The position numbers and the translations under genes were made by a program. Of a DNA stretch of 64,000 nt, positions 51,435 through 62,500 are shown in pieces. The stretch comes from 66-474 sp963771735 (GTDB taxonomy: Bacteria > Pseudomonadota > Gammaproteobacteria > Xanthomonadales > Rhodanobacteraceae): contig CAVYUN010000001.1 in the NCBI GenBank assembly GCA_963771735.1, forward strand, positions 124,001-188,000. Direction: 5' to 3'. The number at the start of each line of letters is the position of its first letter. Within the stretch, counting starts at the first letter, position 1. The notes under the pieces were generated by a model, which worked only from the letters and a program-made list of their open reading frames with translations, was not told the DNA's origin and did no database searches.

Positions 51435-52201
51435 CGCCGGCAGCGCATCTGCTTGACGGGATCAACATCCGGTCTCCGGGATTCCCACACTGACTCATTC
51501 GGTTGTATCAGTCACAGAGCGATCCGCAAACTACTACAGCGCACGCCTGGCTGCCGCCCTGCGCGCATCGATGCGATGACTGGCATGAAATATCCACGCG
51601 CGGGCCTCTCGGCTCTGCTCTTGCGCTTGGCGCTCGCAAATCCCGACAGACGTGGAGAACATCCACTTGTGCACGCCACGCACGATGGAATCGATCTTGT
51701 CCATCTGGCGAAATGACAGTACCGCGGCACAGGCCCACTAGACATGGAATACATGCCACGAGTAGCTCCGCATGCAAATTGCTCGGGGTGGTGGGTCATG
51801 CTATCCGTTACTCAATGGGTTGCGAAATTGACTGCCGATGCGAAAAGTGCTACTACGCGCTGGCAATCAGGGGCTTTAATGAACTCGGATGCGGGCGTAA
51901 AGCCGGCAAGTACGGTCTGTCGGGAGCCAACGGGTAAAACGACACAGGAGGGGCTGGGCGCATAGCGGGTTGGCGGCTGCCTGTACGCTGCGCCATGCTC
52001 ATTCCGAATATGGAGTCGCCTCTCGATGGGCGTCGGCAGGCGGTTGACGGTCGCTGCATGGTCGCCACAACCGCACTTTGCTTCAGCAACTGGACTCAGT
52101 AAAGCAAGAGGATTGGTTTGAGCTTCGAGCTGCGTTGAGGGTATGTGTCACTTCGTTGCATCCACCCAACAGCAACAACTTGCATGCCTGAGGAGATCAA
52201 C
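51435..52201. other. 767-bp region without a recognisable gene
   Basis: Several short ORFs occur on both strands but none has family-like composition, a good ribosome site or a recognisable motif. A small inverted repeat TGACT/AGTCA lies near 51493-51515. The base composition is lower in GC than the flanking cyd genes. I see no RNA gene, attC or insertion-sequence end. The last 20 bases hold the GAGGAG ribosome site of the next gene. Confidence 0.6.
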
Positions 52202-52960
52202 ATGAACCGTGCCCGCAACAAGATCGTGCGGATGTTGGGTTTATCCGTCCCCGTCGGTCTTCTTCTTGCCGCGATCCTTTGCAGCGCTCCCTTATTTGCC
52301 CAAATGAGTGGTGCAGGTCATTCGGGAATGCTGCAGCACAGGCTTGCTGCGATCAAGGTATCCGTAAGGGAAAACCAACAAAAGCTGCATCGGTACACTT
52401 GGACCGAAACTTCGCAAATCACGATCAACGGCAATGCCAGACCGCCGAAGATGTCTACCTGTTCCTACGGGCCTGACGGCAAGGTGACCAAGGTTCCAGT
52501 CGGCGGGATGGCGGAAAACGCCACCACGGAAGGTGGCCGAGGCGGCCGCTTCAGACAGCGAATCGTCCGAGAAAGACGAGCGAGATGAAGGACTACATGC
52601 AGCAAGTCGGTCGTGTCGTTCAGCTCTATGTGCCGCCCAATCCAAAAATGATGGACCAGGCCTTCAAGCAAGGGAAGGTTTCCTTCAGCCACGGGAGCGG
52701 ACTGGTGGACCTTGTGTTTCAGGGACTACGCGTTGCCCGGCGATTCGATGACGGTCGGCTTCGACCCTGTCGCAAGGAAAATTCGTAGGCTCGATGTGCA
52801 CACTTATCTCGATACACCACAGGATGCGGTGACCTTGGCCGTGGATTTCGCAAGCCTGCCCGATGGCACCAACCATCCGTCACGAACGACCCTCGATGCG
52901 AAAGCCAAGGGAATTCGCGTCGTGAACACCAACTCGAATTACCGGAAGGCTGCGATGTAA
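52202..52960 (+). pseudogene. Exported hypothetical protein, two frameshifts
   Basis: I do not recognise a named family for this protein. The N-terminus is a signal peptide (IVRMLGLSVPVGLLLAAILC... LFAQ). The mature part reads QHRLAAIKVSVRENQQKLHRYTWTE, then, after a missing base near 52573, EMKDYMQQVGRVVQLYVPPNP and FKQGKVSFSHGSGLVDLVFQ. After an extra G near 52722 it continues DYALPGDSMTVGFDPVARKI, TYLDTPQDAVTLAVDFASLPD to the end. Corrected, it is a roughly 252-residue periplasmic or surface protein. GAGGAGATCAAC precedes the ATG. Confidence 0.6.
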
Positions 52961-53108
52961 GGGATATTCGAATGGTCGCCTTGTCTTCGCCTTGGAGGCT
53001 CCGCGTCCGCCTTTGGGGCGCAGTGCTGTCGATTGATGTTTGTCTGGGCACCTCGAAATTCTCGAAATATCGTTTCGTGGCGTGGCAATAGCATCAGGGC
53101 ACCTAAGA

Positions 53109-54595
53109 ATGCGCACGCAATCAAGATCCGGGAGGAATTGGTATTCATGCTCGGCCTGCCTGTGCACAGGGCTGTTGGTCGTCTTTGGCATGGCACCAGT
53201 GCGCGTATCTTCCGCTTCACAACGAAGTCCCTCCGAATTGCTGCGGATGAGCGATGCCTTGGAATCGCTGGCGAACCGGATATCCCCCGCCGTCGTGGAA
53301 GTTCTGGTAAGCGGATATGACGCGCAAGACGAAGAGAATCGGAGCCCGGATGCTCCAATAAGCCGTCAAAACAGTCTCGGATCCGGCGTCATCGTCGACC
53401 CGAGCGGCTACATCGTCACCAATTACCACGTCATAAAGGGCGCACTCAGAGTCGACGTCGTCATCACGCCCGCGCCTGGAACCCAAGCGCAGGCGCCTGC
53501 GGCACTTCGTCTTCACCCGCGGGTACTCCCTGCGAAAGTCATCGGCTTCAGCAAGGCTGCAGACCTTGCCGTGCTCAAGTAGGCCGCAACGGGCCTGCCC
53601 ACCGTGCCCTTCGCGAAATACAACCAGCTGCGCCAAGGTCAGATCGTGCTTGCATTGGGCAGCCCCGAAGGGCTGAAGAACAGCGTCAGCATGGGCCTCG
53701 TCAGCTCCGTACTCCGCCAGAATGATCCCGAAAGCCCGATGGTCTATATCCAGACAGATGCGGCCATCAATCCCGGCAACAGCGGAGGTGCACTGGTGGA
53801 TGTTGAAGGCAATCTGGTGGGCATTAACGCCTCGATTCTTACCCAGTCGGGTGGAAATGAAGGCATCGGCTTTGCCATCCCGAGCGCGATCGTCCAATAC
53901 GTCTATCAGCAAATCCGCCAATACGGCTACGTCAGCAGCGGGGATATTGGTGCCGACGTCCAGGCTATTACGCCGGAACTGGCCACGGCACTTGACCTTC
54001 CTTCGGAAAGCGGGGTCATCGTCTCGAACGTCGACCCGGATGGACCCGCCAAACTCGCGGGGCTGCGCGTTTACGATCGGATCCAGTCCCTCGACGGCAT
54101 GCCCATCGACAGCGTTCCCACCTTCGTCATGAGTGTTTACCTGCGCGAGCGTGGCGACCGCGTCCATGTCGTTGCACTCCGCGGCGACAAGCGGTTGTCC
54201 CTGGACATTCCAGTTGTTGAAAGAAAGCCGGCTCCAGATAGCTGTTCGATCTGGCCAATCTGGGCCGGGGTATGTTGCCGCAACTGGGAATCGTGGGTGT
54301 TGATCTCACTCCTAAAGTTGCCGAACTGCTTTCGCAAGCCCCACGCATCGATTCCGGGGTGGTAGTCGCCGCGACCACAGCCAACCATCGGGCCGAAAAC
54401 ATAGGACTTGGCTATGGGGATATCATTCATTCGCTTGACACTCATCCTGTTTCGAGTATCGAAAGTCTGAGGGCAGCGCTGCGACGCTGCCGGCCGGGCG
54501 ATCCCGCCGTCCTTCAAATCGAGCATGACGGACGCATGACCTTCTTGACCTTCGAGATCGATTCGGCGCATGCTGGCGGGACTGCGGGGAGTTGA
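53109..54595 (+). pseudogene. HtrA/DegP-type serine protease with two PDZ domains, in-frame TAG and frameshift
   Basis: This is a trypsin-like periplasmic protease. An N-terminal hydrophobic segment (about residues 14-35) precedes LGSGVIVDPSGYIVTNYHVI (catalytic His), DLAVLK (catalytic Asp) and INPGNSGGALVDVEGNLVGI (catalytic Ser). A TAG at 53580-53582 stops translation between the Asp and Ser blocks in the same frame. PDZ1 follows (GADVQAITPELATALDLP). A missing base near 54241 shifts the frame before PDZ2 (GIVGVDLTPKVAELLS, GDIIHSLDTHPVSSIESL). As drawn, the protease is inactive. Corrected length is about 495 residues. It adjoins a PDZ-containing sensor relic. Confidence 0.75.
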
Positions 54596-54765
54596 ACCAG
54601 TCCAGCTTGTGGTTCAATGATCCCTTCGGGACACACCCGCGTTGCAGGAAGCGGCTCCGATGTACTGATTTCTGTCTGGCTGGCAGACACCAGCAAGACG
54701 TGCGCGGCCCACGCATTCTGCAGTGGCGATGGGTGATGCCGGTGCGGTGATGAGTGGGGGTTCCA

Positions 54766-56520
54766 ATGAGCGTTCGTCGCTGGGTAGCGTTGCTTGCAAC
54801 CATCCTTGTTGCTGCGGTCTGTCTCTATCTTCCTTTCGTTCCGCAGACCGTCCTGCCGATCGAGGCAAAGCCGCTGATCGCCACAGCTACATTATTGAAC
54901 CAAGTTCCTACGCGGCCGCATTGCCAGCCGGGTTGCAATCGGGTGATGTGGTGAACGCGGCTCGCATGGATACCGTGTCGCGACTGGGGCTGACGACTAA
55001 TTCCTTCGTTCCGGCCGGCACACGGATTACCTTGGTCGTCAACAGGCAGGGGCGCGAGCTGCAGGTCCCGGTGACGTTCGTCCCAATACCGGCCACCGTC
55101 TACAACGTTATCGGTGGGGTTCTCGGGATTGCGCTGATCTGGTTGGTGGCTGCACTGGGCCTCCTGATCTTGTGGTGCGGTCGTCGATTGGCTGCAGTGG
55201 GCGTCGGCGTTTGGTGTCTTGCACAGCTGTGCTGGGAGGTTCCCATAAGTTTTCTCTACCGCTGCCGCTTGCCGGCTGGACGGATGTGGGTGGCATGGCG
55301 CTTTTCTACTCCGGCACCTTGATCGGTTTGTATTTGTTGGCGGAGGACTAGGCACGGGAGCACACATTCAACAAAACGCGCCAACGGGGCCGTGCCGGAT
55401 TTCTGCTTCTGGTAACCATTTACCTGTTCGGTTTCACCGGGAATGATTTGGCTTTTCACTTGGATGGCCATTGGCTCTTCAACCCGGCAATCGTGAATCT
55501 TCGCGTGATCGCCCATGTTGCGGCATTCGCGATACCGGTCGGCATGTTGATGTCACGCTATCGCCGCGTACCGGCCGCGGATCGCGCTCGTATTCGCTGG
55601 GTCATGGTGAGCGTGGCCGGGATCGCGGCCTCATATCTTGTGAACAGCGATTTCGGCATCAGCCATCTCAGCGGCATCGTGAGCGACATTCTTTGGGATG
55701 TGTTCACGGCCGCGTCCTTCATGGGATTCACATACGCAGTTTTGCGCCACCGACTGGTGGCCGTGCATGTGGTGCTGAACCGCGCGCTGGTATACGCCAT
55801 CGCGATCACCATTCTGGTCGGGGTGTTCGGTCTACTCGAAAGTTGGCTTGAGCATGCCGCATTGGGTGATAAGGCAAGCGCACTGTTGGAACTCGGTGTG
55901 CCGCTGGCGCTCGGCATTCTCTTCGACCAGATGCACAAACGCATCGAGCACTGGGTGGAATACCTTTTTTCCGCAAGCAATTCCACGCGGAGGCCGCGCT
56001 ATCGCAATTTGCACGTGAGTGCGGATTCATCTCCAATGTGCAAGTATTGCTGGATCGCACGCTGAGCGAAGTCATGCGGCACGCGGGCGCGCCAGCTGTA
56101 GCCATTTACGAACATGCAGGGAACGGTTATCGCCGGCTGAGGCAGAATGGCGCGCACGGTTTTCCGGAGCACCTCGATATAGACGATCCGGCGTGTGTGA
56201 GATTGCGCGCCGGCTTGGCGGAAACGCGGCTGGATGGTCTCGACAGCGCCCTTGGTGCGGACGGTTTGGCATTCCCGGTGGCCCTGCGCGGTATGCTCGT
56301 CGGCGTGATGGTATTGGCGTCACGGCCGGGCGAATTCTATGCTCCCAAGGAACGTGAGCTATTGCTGCACCTGACTCATGAGATGGGTGCCTCGCTACAT
56401 GCCATGTATGTCAATCAGACCCAATCCTTCCTGACAGAGGTGGCGAACGGGTTGTTGCCTTCTGCGGATAAAACTCGGAACGCGGCTCGCCAACTTCTGC
56501 GAACACATCTGGCCGTGTGA
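54766..56520 (+). pseudogene. PDZ-membrane-GAF sensor protein, multiple lesions
   Basis: Corrected reading gives a protein of about 585 residues. An N-terminal TM helix (VALLATILVAAVCLYLPFV) is followed by a PDZ-like periplasmic segment (LPAGLQSGDVVNAARMDTVS). Then comes a multi-helix membrane region (IGGVLGIALIWLVAALGLLIL, FLLLVTIYLFGFTGND, AAFAIPVGMLMSRYRR, DVFTAASFMGFTYAVLRHR). The linker is KRIEHWVEYLFFRKQFHAE, and the C-terminus is a GAF-like domain (LDRTLSEVMRHAGAPAVAIYE, FPVALRGMLVGVMVLASRPGE). Lesions are -1 near 54885, -1 near 55263, TAG at 55349-55351, and -1 in a T-run near 55965. No kinase domain is present. The role is unknown. Confidence 0.6.
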
Positions 56521-56698
56521 AAGGATATGCAAGCGCAATCAGGCGGCGCAAACCCTCCTTGATGGTTCCCTGCAGCGCTGCTGGTCGCGGGCCAGTTCAG
56601 GTTGGTTGACAACCTTGTACACCGAGCGTAATGTCGCCGAATCGGCGGGTGAGGGCATTTGTCGGTCGCATTGATGCATCCTTAATCGGAGTCGATTC

Positions 56699-57152
56699 AT
56701 GCGGCGATTGTTGATCTGCCTCTGTCTCCTTGCGCTTTCGGCAACCACGCTTGCCGATAACGGCACCCGGACCATCCTCGGTTTCTGGTTCACGAACGAC
56801 GGCACGGCCAAAGTGCAGATCGTGAATGACGATGGGGTCTATGGCGGTCGCATCGTTTGGCTGAAGGAGCCGCTGTTTCCCGCAGGCGATCCCGGCGGCA
56901 TGGCCGGTAAACCGAAGGTGGTCGACGCAATCCCGACCCGAATTTGCGTACCCGACCTGTCATGGGGCTGACATTGCTCGCAGGGTTCCACTACTCCGGC
57001 GGCAATGTCTGGGATGGTGGCACGCTCTATGTTCCGTCGAGTGGCAAATCCTATCCGTGCAAGCTTTCACTTGCCAAGGACGTCCCCTGAGGGTCGCCGT
57101 CGGTGGGGGCATTTTCCACAAGACCGTCATATGGACTCGTATTTCACGCTGA
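56699..57152 (+). pseudogene. DUF2147 exported protein, two frameshifts
   Basis: A signal peptide (LLICLCLLALSATTLA) is followed by the DUF2147 pattern ILGFWFTNDGTAKVQIV, YGGRIVWLKEPLFPAGDPGG. A missing base near 56926 precedes NPDPNLRTRPVMGLTLLAGF and GGTLYVPSSGKSYPCKLSL. Another near 57083 precedes LRVAVGGGIFHKTVIWTRI, ending at TGA 57150-57152. Corrected length is about 151 residues, normal for the family, whose function is unknown. As drawn, the first stop comes at 56971. Confidence 0.75.
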
Positions 57153-57216
57153 CCATCCCGACCACGCGAAGCGCAGGGACTTTCTTCGTAACTCAAGCGA
57201 AAAAGGGGAGAACGTG

Positions 57217-57567
57217 ATGATCCACTCCGGAAAGTTTTTAGTAGTTCTTGCCTGTCTATCAATGGCAGGCTGCGCGACGACCACGGCCGAGGTACTGGCA
57301 AGACCCGGCGGCTCCTACGGCCCGACCGTCGGAAGGGATGTTGGTTTGGTGAGGTATCAGGCAAACGGAAGTGCATCCGATATCGACGCGAGGCAGCAGG
57401 ATGCACGGATGAAGATGTACGACGCGTGCTCGGGTGGTTACCGCATCCTGGCACAGGGCGCGCGCAATCAAATCAACCTGGAACCTGGATTCGGAAGATT
57501 CGGGCGGGACGCTTCCGCCAGCAGCGAAAGCTATATCTATATAAAGTTTGCCTGCGTGAGAAACTAG
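57217..57567 (+). CDS. Hypothetical lipoprotein
   Basis: This 116-residue protein has a lipobox signal (CLSMAGC, Cys at residue 19). The mature part includes GLVRYQANGSASDIDARQQDARMKMYDACSG and ends FACVRN; two further cysteines could form a disulfide. The ATG at 57217 follows GGGGAG by 6 bases. The family is not recognised. It probably resides in the outer membrane inner leaflet. Confidence 0.75.
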   Translation: MIHSGKFLVVLACLSMAGCATTTAEVLARPGGSYGPTVGRDVGLVRYQANGSASDIDARQQDARMKMYDACSGGYRILAQGARNQINLEPGFGRFGRDASASSESYIYIKFACVRN

Positions 57568-57612
57568 GGCTCAATCTCCTGGTTTTGGGTCGGTGCGCCA
57601 CTGCGCCACAAC

Positions 57613-58335
57613 ATGAAGTCATGGTGGGTTATGTCCGGCGCATTCAAGACAATCCGGTTGTTTCCCATGGTCTGCATCATGGTCATGCTGTGCGCAGGCT
57701 GTTCGTCTACGCTGGTCAAACCGTCGCGTCAGCAAACGCCGACGGAACATTCCGGTTTTCTTGCCGACTACAGCCTTTTGCAGCCTGAGCCCTCGGAACC
57801 CGGTTATGCCTACTATATTGCGCCGGATTTCCTGTCCCAGCACTATCGCAAGTTCATAATTGAACCCCCCGTCATCATCGTCAATACCGGCGGCCGCTAC
57901 CAGGCAATGGACCCGATGCAGGCGACAGAGATGACTGAGTACTACAAGACGCGTCTCGCGGCGGCGCTGAGTCGGCACTATCGCATCGTCACTGAACCCG
58001 GGCCGGGGGTCGCGATAATCCGCGTCGCAGTAGTCGGCATGGTGGAAGCCAAACCTGAATTCAAGGCACGGGATCTCGTACCGGTGAGCGCGATGTTCAA
58101 GGTGGGCCGGATGGTGCTGGGCAAAGACCGGCTAGTCTTGCGAATGTCGATGGAAAGCGAGGCGGTCGATGCGCAAACCGGCGTTGTCCTCGGCGAATCC
58201 ATGGACAGCCGTGAATCCACCAAAACCGTGACGCGGGGCAATCCCGCCAGCGCCGACCAGGTACACGATCTGATTGACTTCTGGGTGGCCCGCTTCGTGG
58301 CGAGACTCGACAAGGCGAACGGGTTTGCGCCATAG
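57613..58335 (+). CDS. DUF3313 family lipoprotein
   Basis: This 240-residue protein has a signal and lipobox LCAGCSS. The body resembles the DUF3313 family: SGFLADYSLLQPEPSEPGYAYY, then FIIEPPVIIV, MTEYYKTRLAAALSRHYRIV, GVAIIRVAVVGM, and a C-terminal DLIDFWVARFVARLD helix. The function is unknown. The start may be 57613 or the ATG at 57631; neither has a strong ribosome site. It lies just before the second RND efflux operon but 99 bases apart. Confidence 0.8.
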   Translation: MKSWWVMSGAFKTIRLFPMVCIMVMLCAGCSSTLVKPSRQQTPTEHSGFLADYSLLQPEPSEPGYAYYIAPDFLSQHYRKFIIEPPVIIVNTGGRYQAMDPMQATEMTEYYKTRLAAALSRHYRIVTEPGPGVAIIRVAVVGMVEAKPEFKARDLVPVSAMFKVGRMVLGKDRLVLRMSMESEAVDAQTGVVLGESMDSRESTKTVTRGNPASADQVHDLIDFWVARFVARLDKANGFAP

Positions 58336-58434
58336 AGGAGGGCGGATGTCGCGTTGTCGGCAGTGATGGGGTAGTCCAGCTCATGCGACCCGGAAATCCG
58401 GTGTCGCGAATTTCTTGTCTTGGGGGGAGGCGTC

Positions 58435-59520
58435 ATGCGATGTGCGGCGATTGCAATGGTTGCGGCGACGGTGGTCCTCGCGGCTTGCGGGCACAAGCCT
58501 GAGACCTCCGAAGATGTCCGCCCGGTCCAGACCATGGTTGTCGGACGGTCGCTGCAATCGGTGGGAGCCACTTATTCGGGCGCAGTCGCCGCACGATTCC
58601 AGAGCAATCAGGGGTTCCGCGTTGCCGGCACGGTATCAAAGCGTCTGGTCGAGGTCGGCCAACATGTAATCGTCGGCCAAGCAATGCTGCAACTCGACCC
58701 GGCACAACTCGATTTGAACCAGCAGGCGGCCAAGGCACAACTCGACGCCGCGCACAGTCAGGCGGCGCAGGCAAAGGTGAGCCTGGGCCGGGACGCGGCG
58801 CTGGTAAAACAAAATTTCATCAGCCAGTCCGAATACGACCACGACAAGGTCAACTACGAGACGGCAACCGCGCAACTCCAAATGGCGCAATCCCAGTACG
58901 ATGAAGCCACCAATCAAGCCGACTATGGCACCTTGCGCGCGGCGGTTGCCGGCATCGTGACTGCCATCAATGCGGATATCGGGCAGGTGGTCCAGAGCGG
59001 CAAGGAGGTCGTTACCATCGCCAAGGACGGTGACCGGGAAGTCATGATCAACATTCCCGAGTCTCGGGTCGATCAGTTGCGCAATGCCAAGGGTCTGTAT
59101 GTGACCTTGTGGGCCAGTCCCGGCAGGAAGTACACGGCGCGCTTGCGTGAGATCGACCCTGATACAGATCCGACCACGCGCACCTACGACGCACATGTCA
59201 CGGTGCTCAAGCCCGACGCCGCCATGCTGCTTGGAATGACGGCCTATGTGCACCTGCCGAGTATCGGTCAGCACTCTGCGTTTACGTTGCCCCTGACTGC
59301 GATCGTCGAAGAAACGGCCGGTCCGGCGGTATGGCTGGTGGATCCTCAAACAAGGACCACGTCTCTGCGTCCAATCAAGTTGCTAACGGCGCAAGGAAAC
59401 GACGCGTTGGTCATCACCGGGCTCAAGGACGGCGACGTGGTGGTAACCGCCGGTGCAAACCTGCTTCACGCTGGTCAGGTAGTGCGGCCGGTCGGCACGT
59501 ACAGCCAACGGGATCAGTGA
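58435..59520 (+). CDS. RND efflux periplasmic adaptor (lipoprotein)
   Basis: This 361-residue HlyD/AcrA-type adaptor has a lipoprotein signal ending VLAACG (Cys17). The first half-lipoyl segment GFRVAGTVSKRLVEVGQHV is followed by a hairpin rich in Ala/Gln (residues 80-150), then GTLRAAVAGIVTAINADIGQ and the beta-barrel and membrane-proximal domain. GGGGGGAGG lies 4 bases before the ATG. It is the first gene of a complete tripartite efflux operon with the RND permease and TolC-like genes. Confidence 0.92.
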   Translation: MRCAAIAMVAATVVLAACGHKPETSEDVRPVQTMVVGRSLQSVGATYSGAVAARFQSNQGFRVAGTVSKRLVEVGQHVIVGQAMLQLDPAQLDLNQQAAKAQLDAAHSQAAQAKVSLGRDAALVKQNFISQSEYDHDKVNYETATAQLQMAQSQYDEATNQADYGTLRAAVAGIVTAINADIGQVVQSGKEVVTIAKDGDREVMINIPESRVDQLRNAKGLYVTLWASPGRKYTARLREIDPDTDPTTRTYDAHVTVLKPDAAMLLGMTAYVHLPSIGQHSAFTLPLTAIVEETAGPAVWLVDPQTRTTSLRPIKLLTAQGNDALVITGLKDGDVVVTAGANLLHAGQVVRPVGTYSQRDQ

Positions 59521-59523
59521 TCC

Positions 59524-62500
59524 ATGAGTGACGTGAACCTTTCGGCTTGGGCGCTGAGGCACCAGCAATTCATCCTGTTTGCCATCGTCGTGCTTTTCGT
59601 CGGTGGGGCATATTCCTACCTGCATCTCGGTCAGGAAGAGGATCCGGGGTTTACCGTCCGCAGCATGGTTCTGCAAACCTACTGGCCACGCGCCACCATA
59701 GGCCAGATGCAGGATCAGGTTACCGACAAGCTGGAAAAAAAACTGCAGAGCATCGCGCAGATCGATTTCATCAAGAGTTATGTGAAAGCCGGCCAGACGC
59801 AGCTAACCGTCACCTTGCGCGACGACACCCCCCCTTCCGATATCCCTGAAGTCTGGTACCAGGTCCGCAAAAAAATCGGTGACATGAAATACACCCTGCC
59901 GCGGGGTATACAGGGCCGATTCTTCAACGACGAGTTCGGTACGACTTTCGGCAACATTTACGCGATCACTGCCGACGGCTTCAGTTACGCGCAGATGAAG
60001 GATTTTGCCGATACCGCCCGAAACGCCTTCCTGCGCGTCCCTGACGTGGATGAGGTGAACATCGTCGGCGCGCAGGACGAACGCATTTATGTCGAGTACT
60101 CGAATGCCAAACTCGCCACTTCGGGGATCAACCCCGACCAGATAGTATCGACTCTCAAGCAGGTCAATGGCGTCGACCCGGCCGGCATCATCCAGACCCG
60201 TGCCGAGCAGATCCAGCTGCGCGTCAGCGGCGATTTCCAGTCGGTACAGAGCATCCGCAACATCGGCATATTTGCCAATGACCACGTATTCCGGCTGGGC
60301 GATGTGGCCAACGTGACCCGTGGCTACGTGGATCCGCCCAGTCTCGAGATGCTTTTCAACGGCAAGCCCGCAGTTGGCTTGGCAATCAGCATGCGCAGTG
60401 GCGGCGATGTACTCAAACTCGGCAAGCAGTTGGCCGCCGCAGCCGCACAACTGCAACATGAGTTTCCGGTCAGGGTCCAGATAAATACCGTTTCCGACCA
60501 GCCGCGTGTCGTGAAGGCCGCCGTGGGCGAATTTCCGGACAGCTTGTACGAAGCGGTGGGGATCGTATTGCTGGTGTGTTTCCTCTCACTCGGCCTGCGC
60601 ACCGGTTTCGTGGTGGCCCTGTGCATCCCGTTCGTGCTGGCGGTGACCTTCTTGGTGATGTATCTGCTCGGCATCGATTTGCAACGAATTTCACTCGGCG
60701 CCCTGATCATAGCGCTGGGACTGCTGGTGGACGACGCGATCATTTCGGTCGAGATGATGGTATTGAAGCTGGAGGAGGGCTGGAGCCACGTCCGCGCAGC
60801 GACATTCGCCTACACCGCAACCGCTTTCCCGATGCTTACCGGGACACTGATCACGGTCGCGGGATTCTTGCCGGTCGCCATCGCGAAATCCGGTTCCGCG
60901 GAATACACACGCTCCTTGTTCGAGGTGGTGGGCATCGCCTTGATCGTGTCCTGGTTTGTCGCCGTTCTGGTCACGCCATATCTGGGATACAAGCTGCTGC
61001 CTGATTTCAAGCCGAAGGCCGGCGAGGCAACCGAGGTTTATCAGCGGCCGTTTTACCGCTGGTTTCGAAAACGCGTCACGTGGTGCCTGGACCACCGTAT
61101 CCCGGTCATGGTTCTTACCATCGTCCTGTTTGTGCTTTCGATCGGCTTGTTCCGGTTCATTCCGGAACAGTTCTTCCCGTCTTCCGACCGGCCCGAATTG
61201 ATGGTGGACCTGTGGATGCCGCAAGCTGCCACGTTCGACGAGATCGCACGGCAAGCAGCCTCCATGCAAAAGGACCTGAACCGCGACCCCGACGTCGTTT
61301 CGGTCACGAGCTATGTGGGCGGCGGCAGTCCACGATTTTATCTTCCTCTGAATGTGCAGACCCAGAATAACCTTGCTGAACTCGTTGTCATGACCGCGGG
61401 ACAGAAGCAGCGCGAAGTCGTGTTGCGGAAGATTCAGCATCTGCTGGATACCGGCTTTCCGACCGTACGCGGCCGGGTCACGCGTCTGGAAAACGGGCCT
61501 CCGGTCGGATACCCCGTGCAATTCCGCATCAGCGGCACCGACGAGGAGAAGTTGCGGAGCGTTGCTGGAAGGGTCATGGAGATAGTGAGGGCCGACCCCG
61601 ATACCCGCGGCGTGAACATGGACTGGGGCGAGCGGATCAAGACCCTGGAGGTGCATATCGACCAGGACAAGGCACGCGTGCTCGGCGTCAGCTCGAATAG
61701 CGTGTCTCAGGCACTTCAGGCATCGCTGAGCGGTTACGACATCACCCAGTATCTCGAAGGCACGAACAGTCTCGACGTATATGCCCGCCTCACCGCACCG
61801 GAACGTACCGACCTGAACAACGTGAAGGACCTCAGGATCGACACTCGGAGCGGTCAGTACGTGCCGTTGTCCCAGATTGCCACTTTGCACCTGGCCAGCG
61901 AAGACAGCATCCGCTGGAGGCGCAATCGCATATCTACCGTCACGGTGCAGGCCGATGTCACGAATGGCGCGCAGGGCAACGATGTCGAAGCCGCACTGTG
62001 GCCCAAGATCAGTACGCTCGCGTCCGCGTTGCCAGCCGGCTACCTCGTTGAGATCGGCGGATCGTTGGAATCTAGCCGCAAGTCGCAAAAGACCATCTCC
62101 GCGGTGATGCCGCTGGTGATCGTGATGGTGCTGTTCATGCTGATGATCCAGTTGCAGGACATGCGTCGAATGGCACTCGTGCTCCTGACGGCTCCTCTGG
62201 GTTTGATAGGAGTGACGGCCATCCTGCTGATCTTCCAGATACCTTTCGGTTTTGTGGCCATGCTTGGCACCATCGCGCTGTTTGGCATGATCATCCGCAA
62301 TTCCGTGATCCTGATCGTGCAAATCGATCACGCATTGGCTGAAGGAGCGAGCGTACGCGATGCGATCATTGAATCGACCGTGCACCGATTCCGTCCGATC
62401 CTGCTGACTGCGGCTGCCGCGGTATTGGCCATGGTTCCGCTGACACGCTCCGTGTTTTGGGGTCCGCTGGCCTGGGCCATCATGGGCGGTTTGACTGTCG

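Noticed and set aside
51465..51477. TTGACGGGATCAA after cydC as another FNR box
   Set aside because: The spacer is 3 bases instead of 4, with a mismatch, and no promoter or gene follows closely.
51453..51937. Short overlapping ORFs after cydC
   Set aside because: No ribosome sites, motifs or family-like composition; treated as non-coding.
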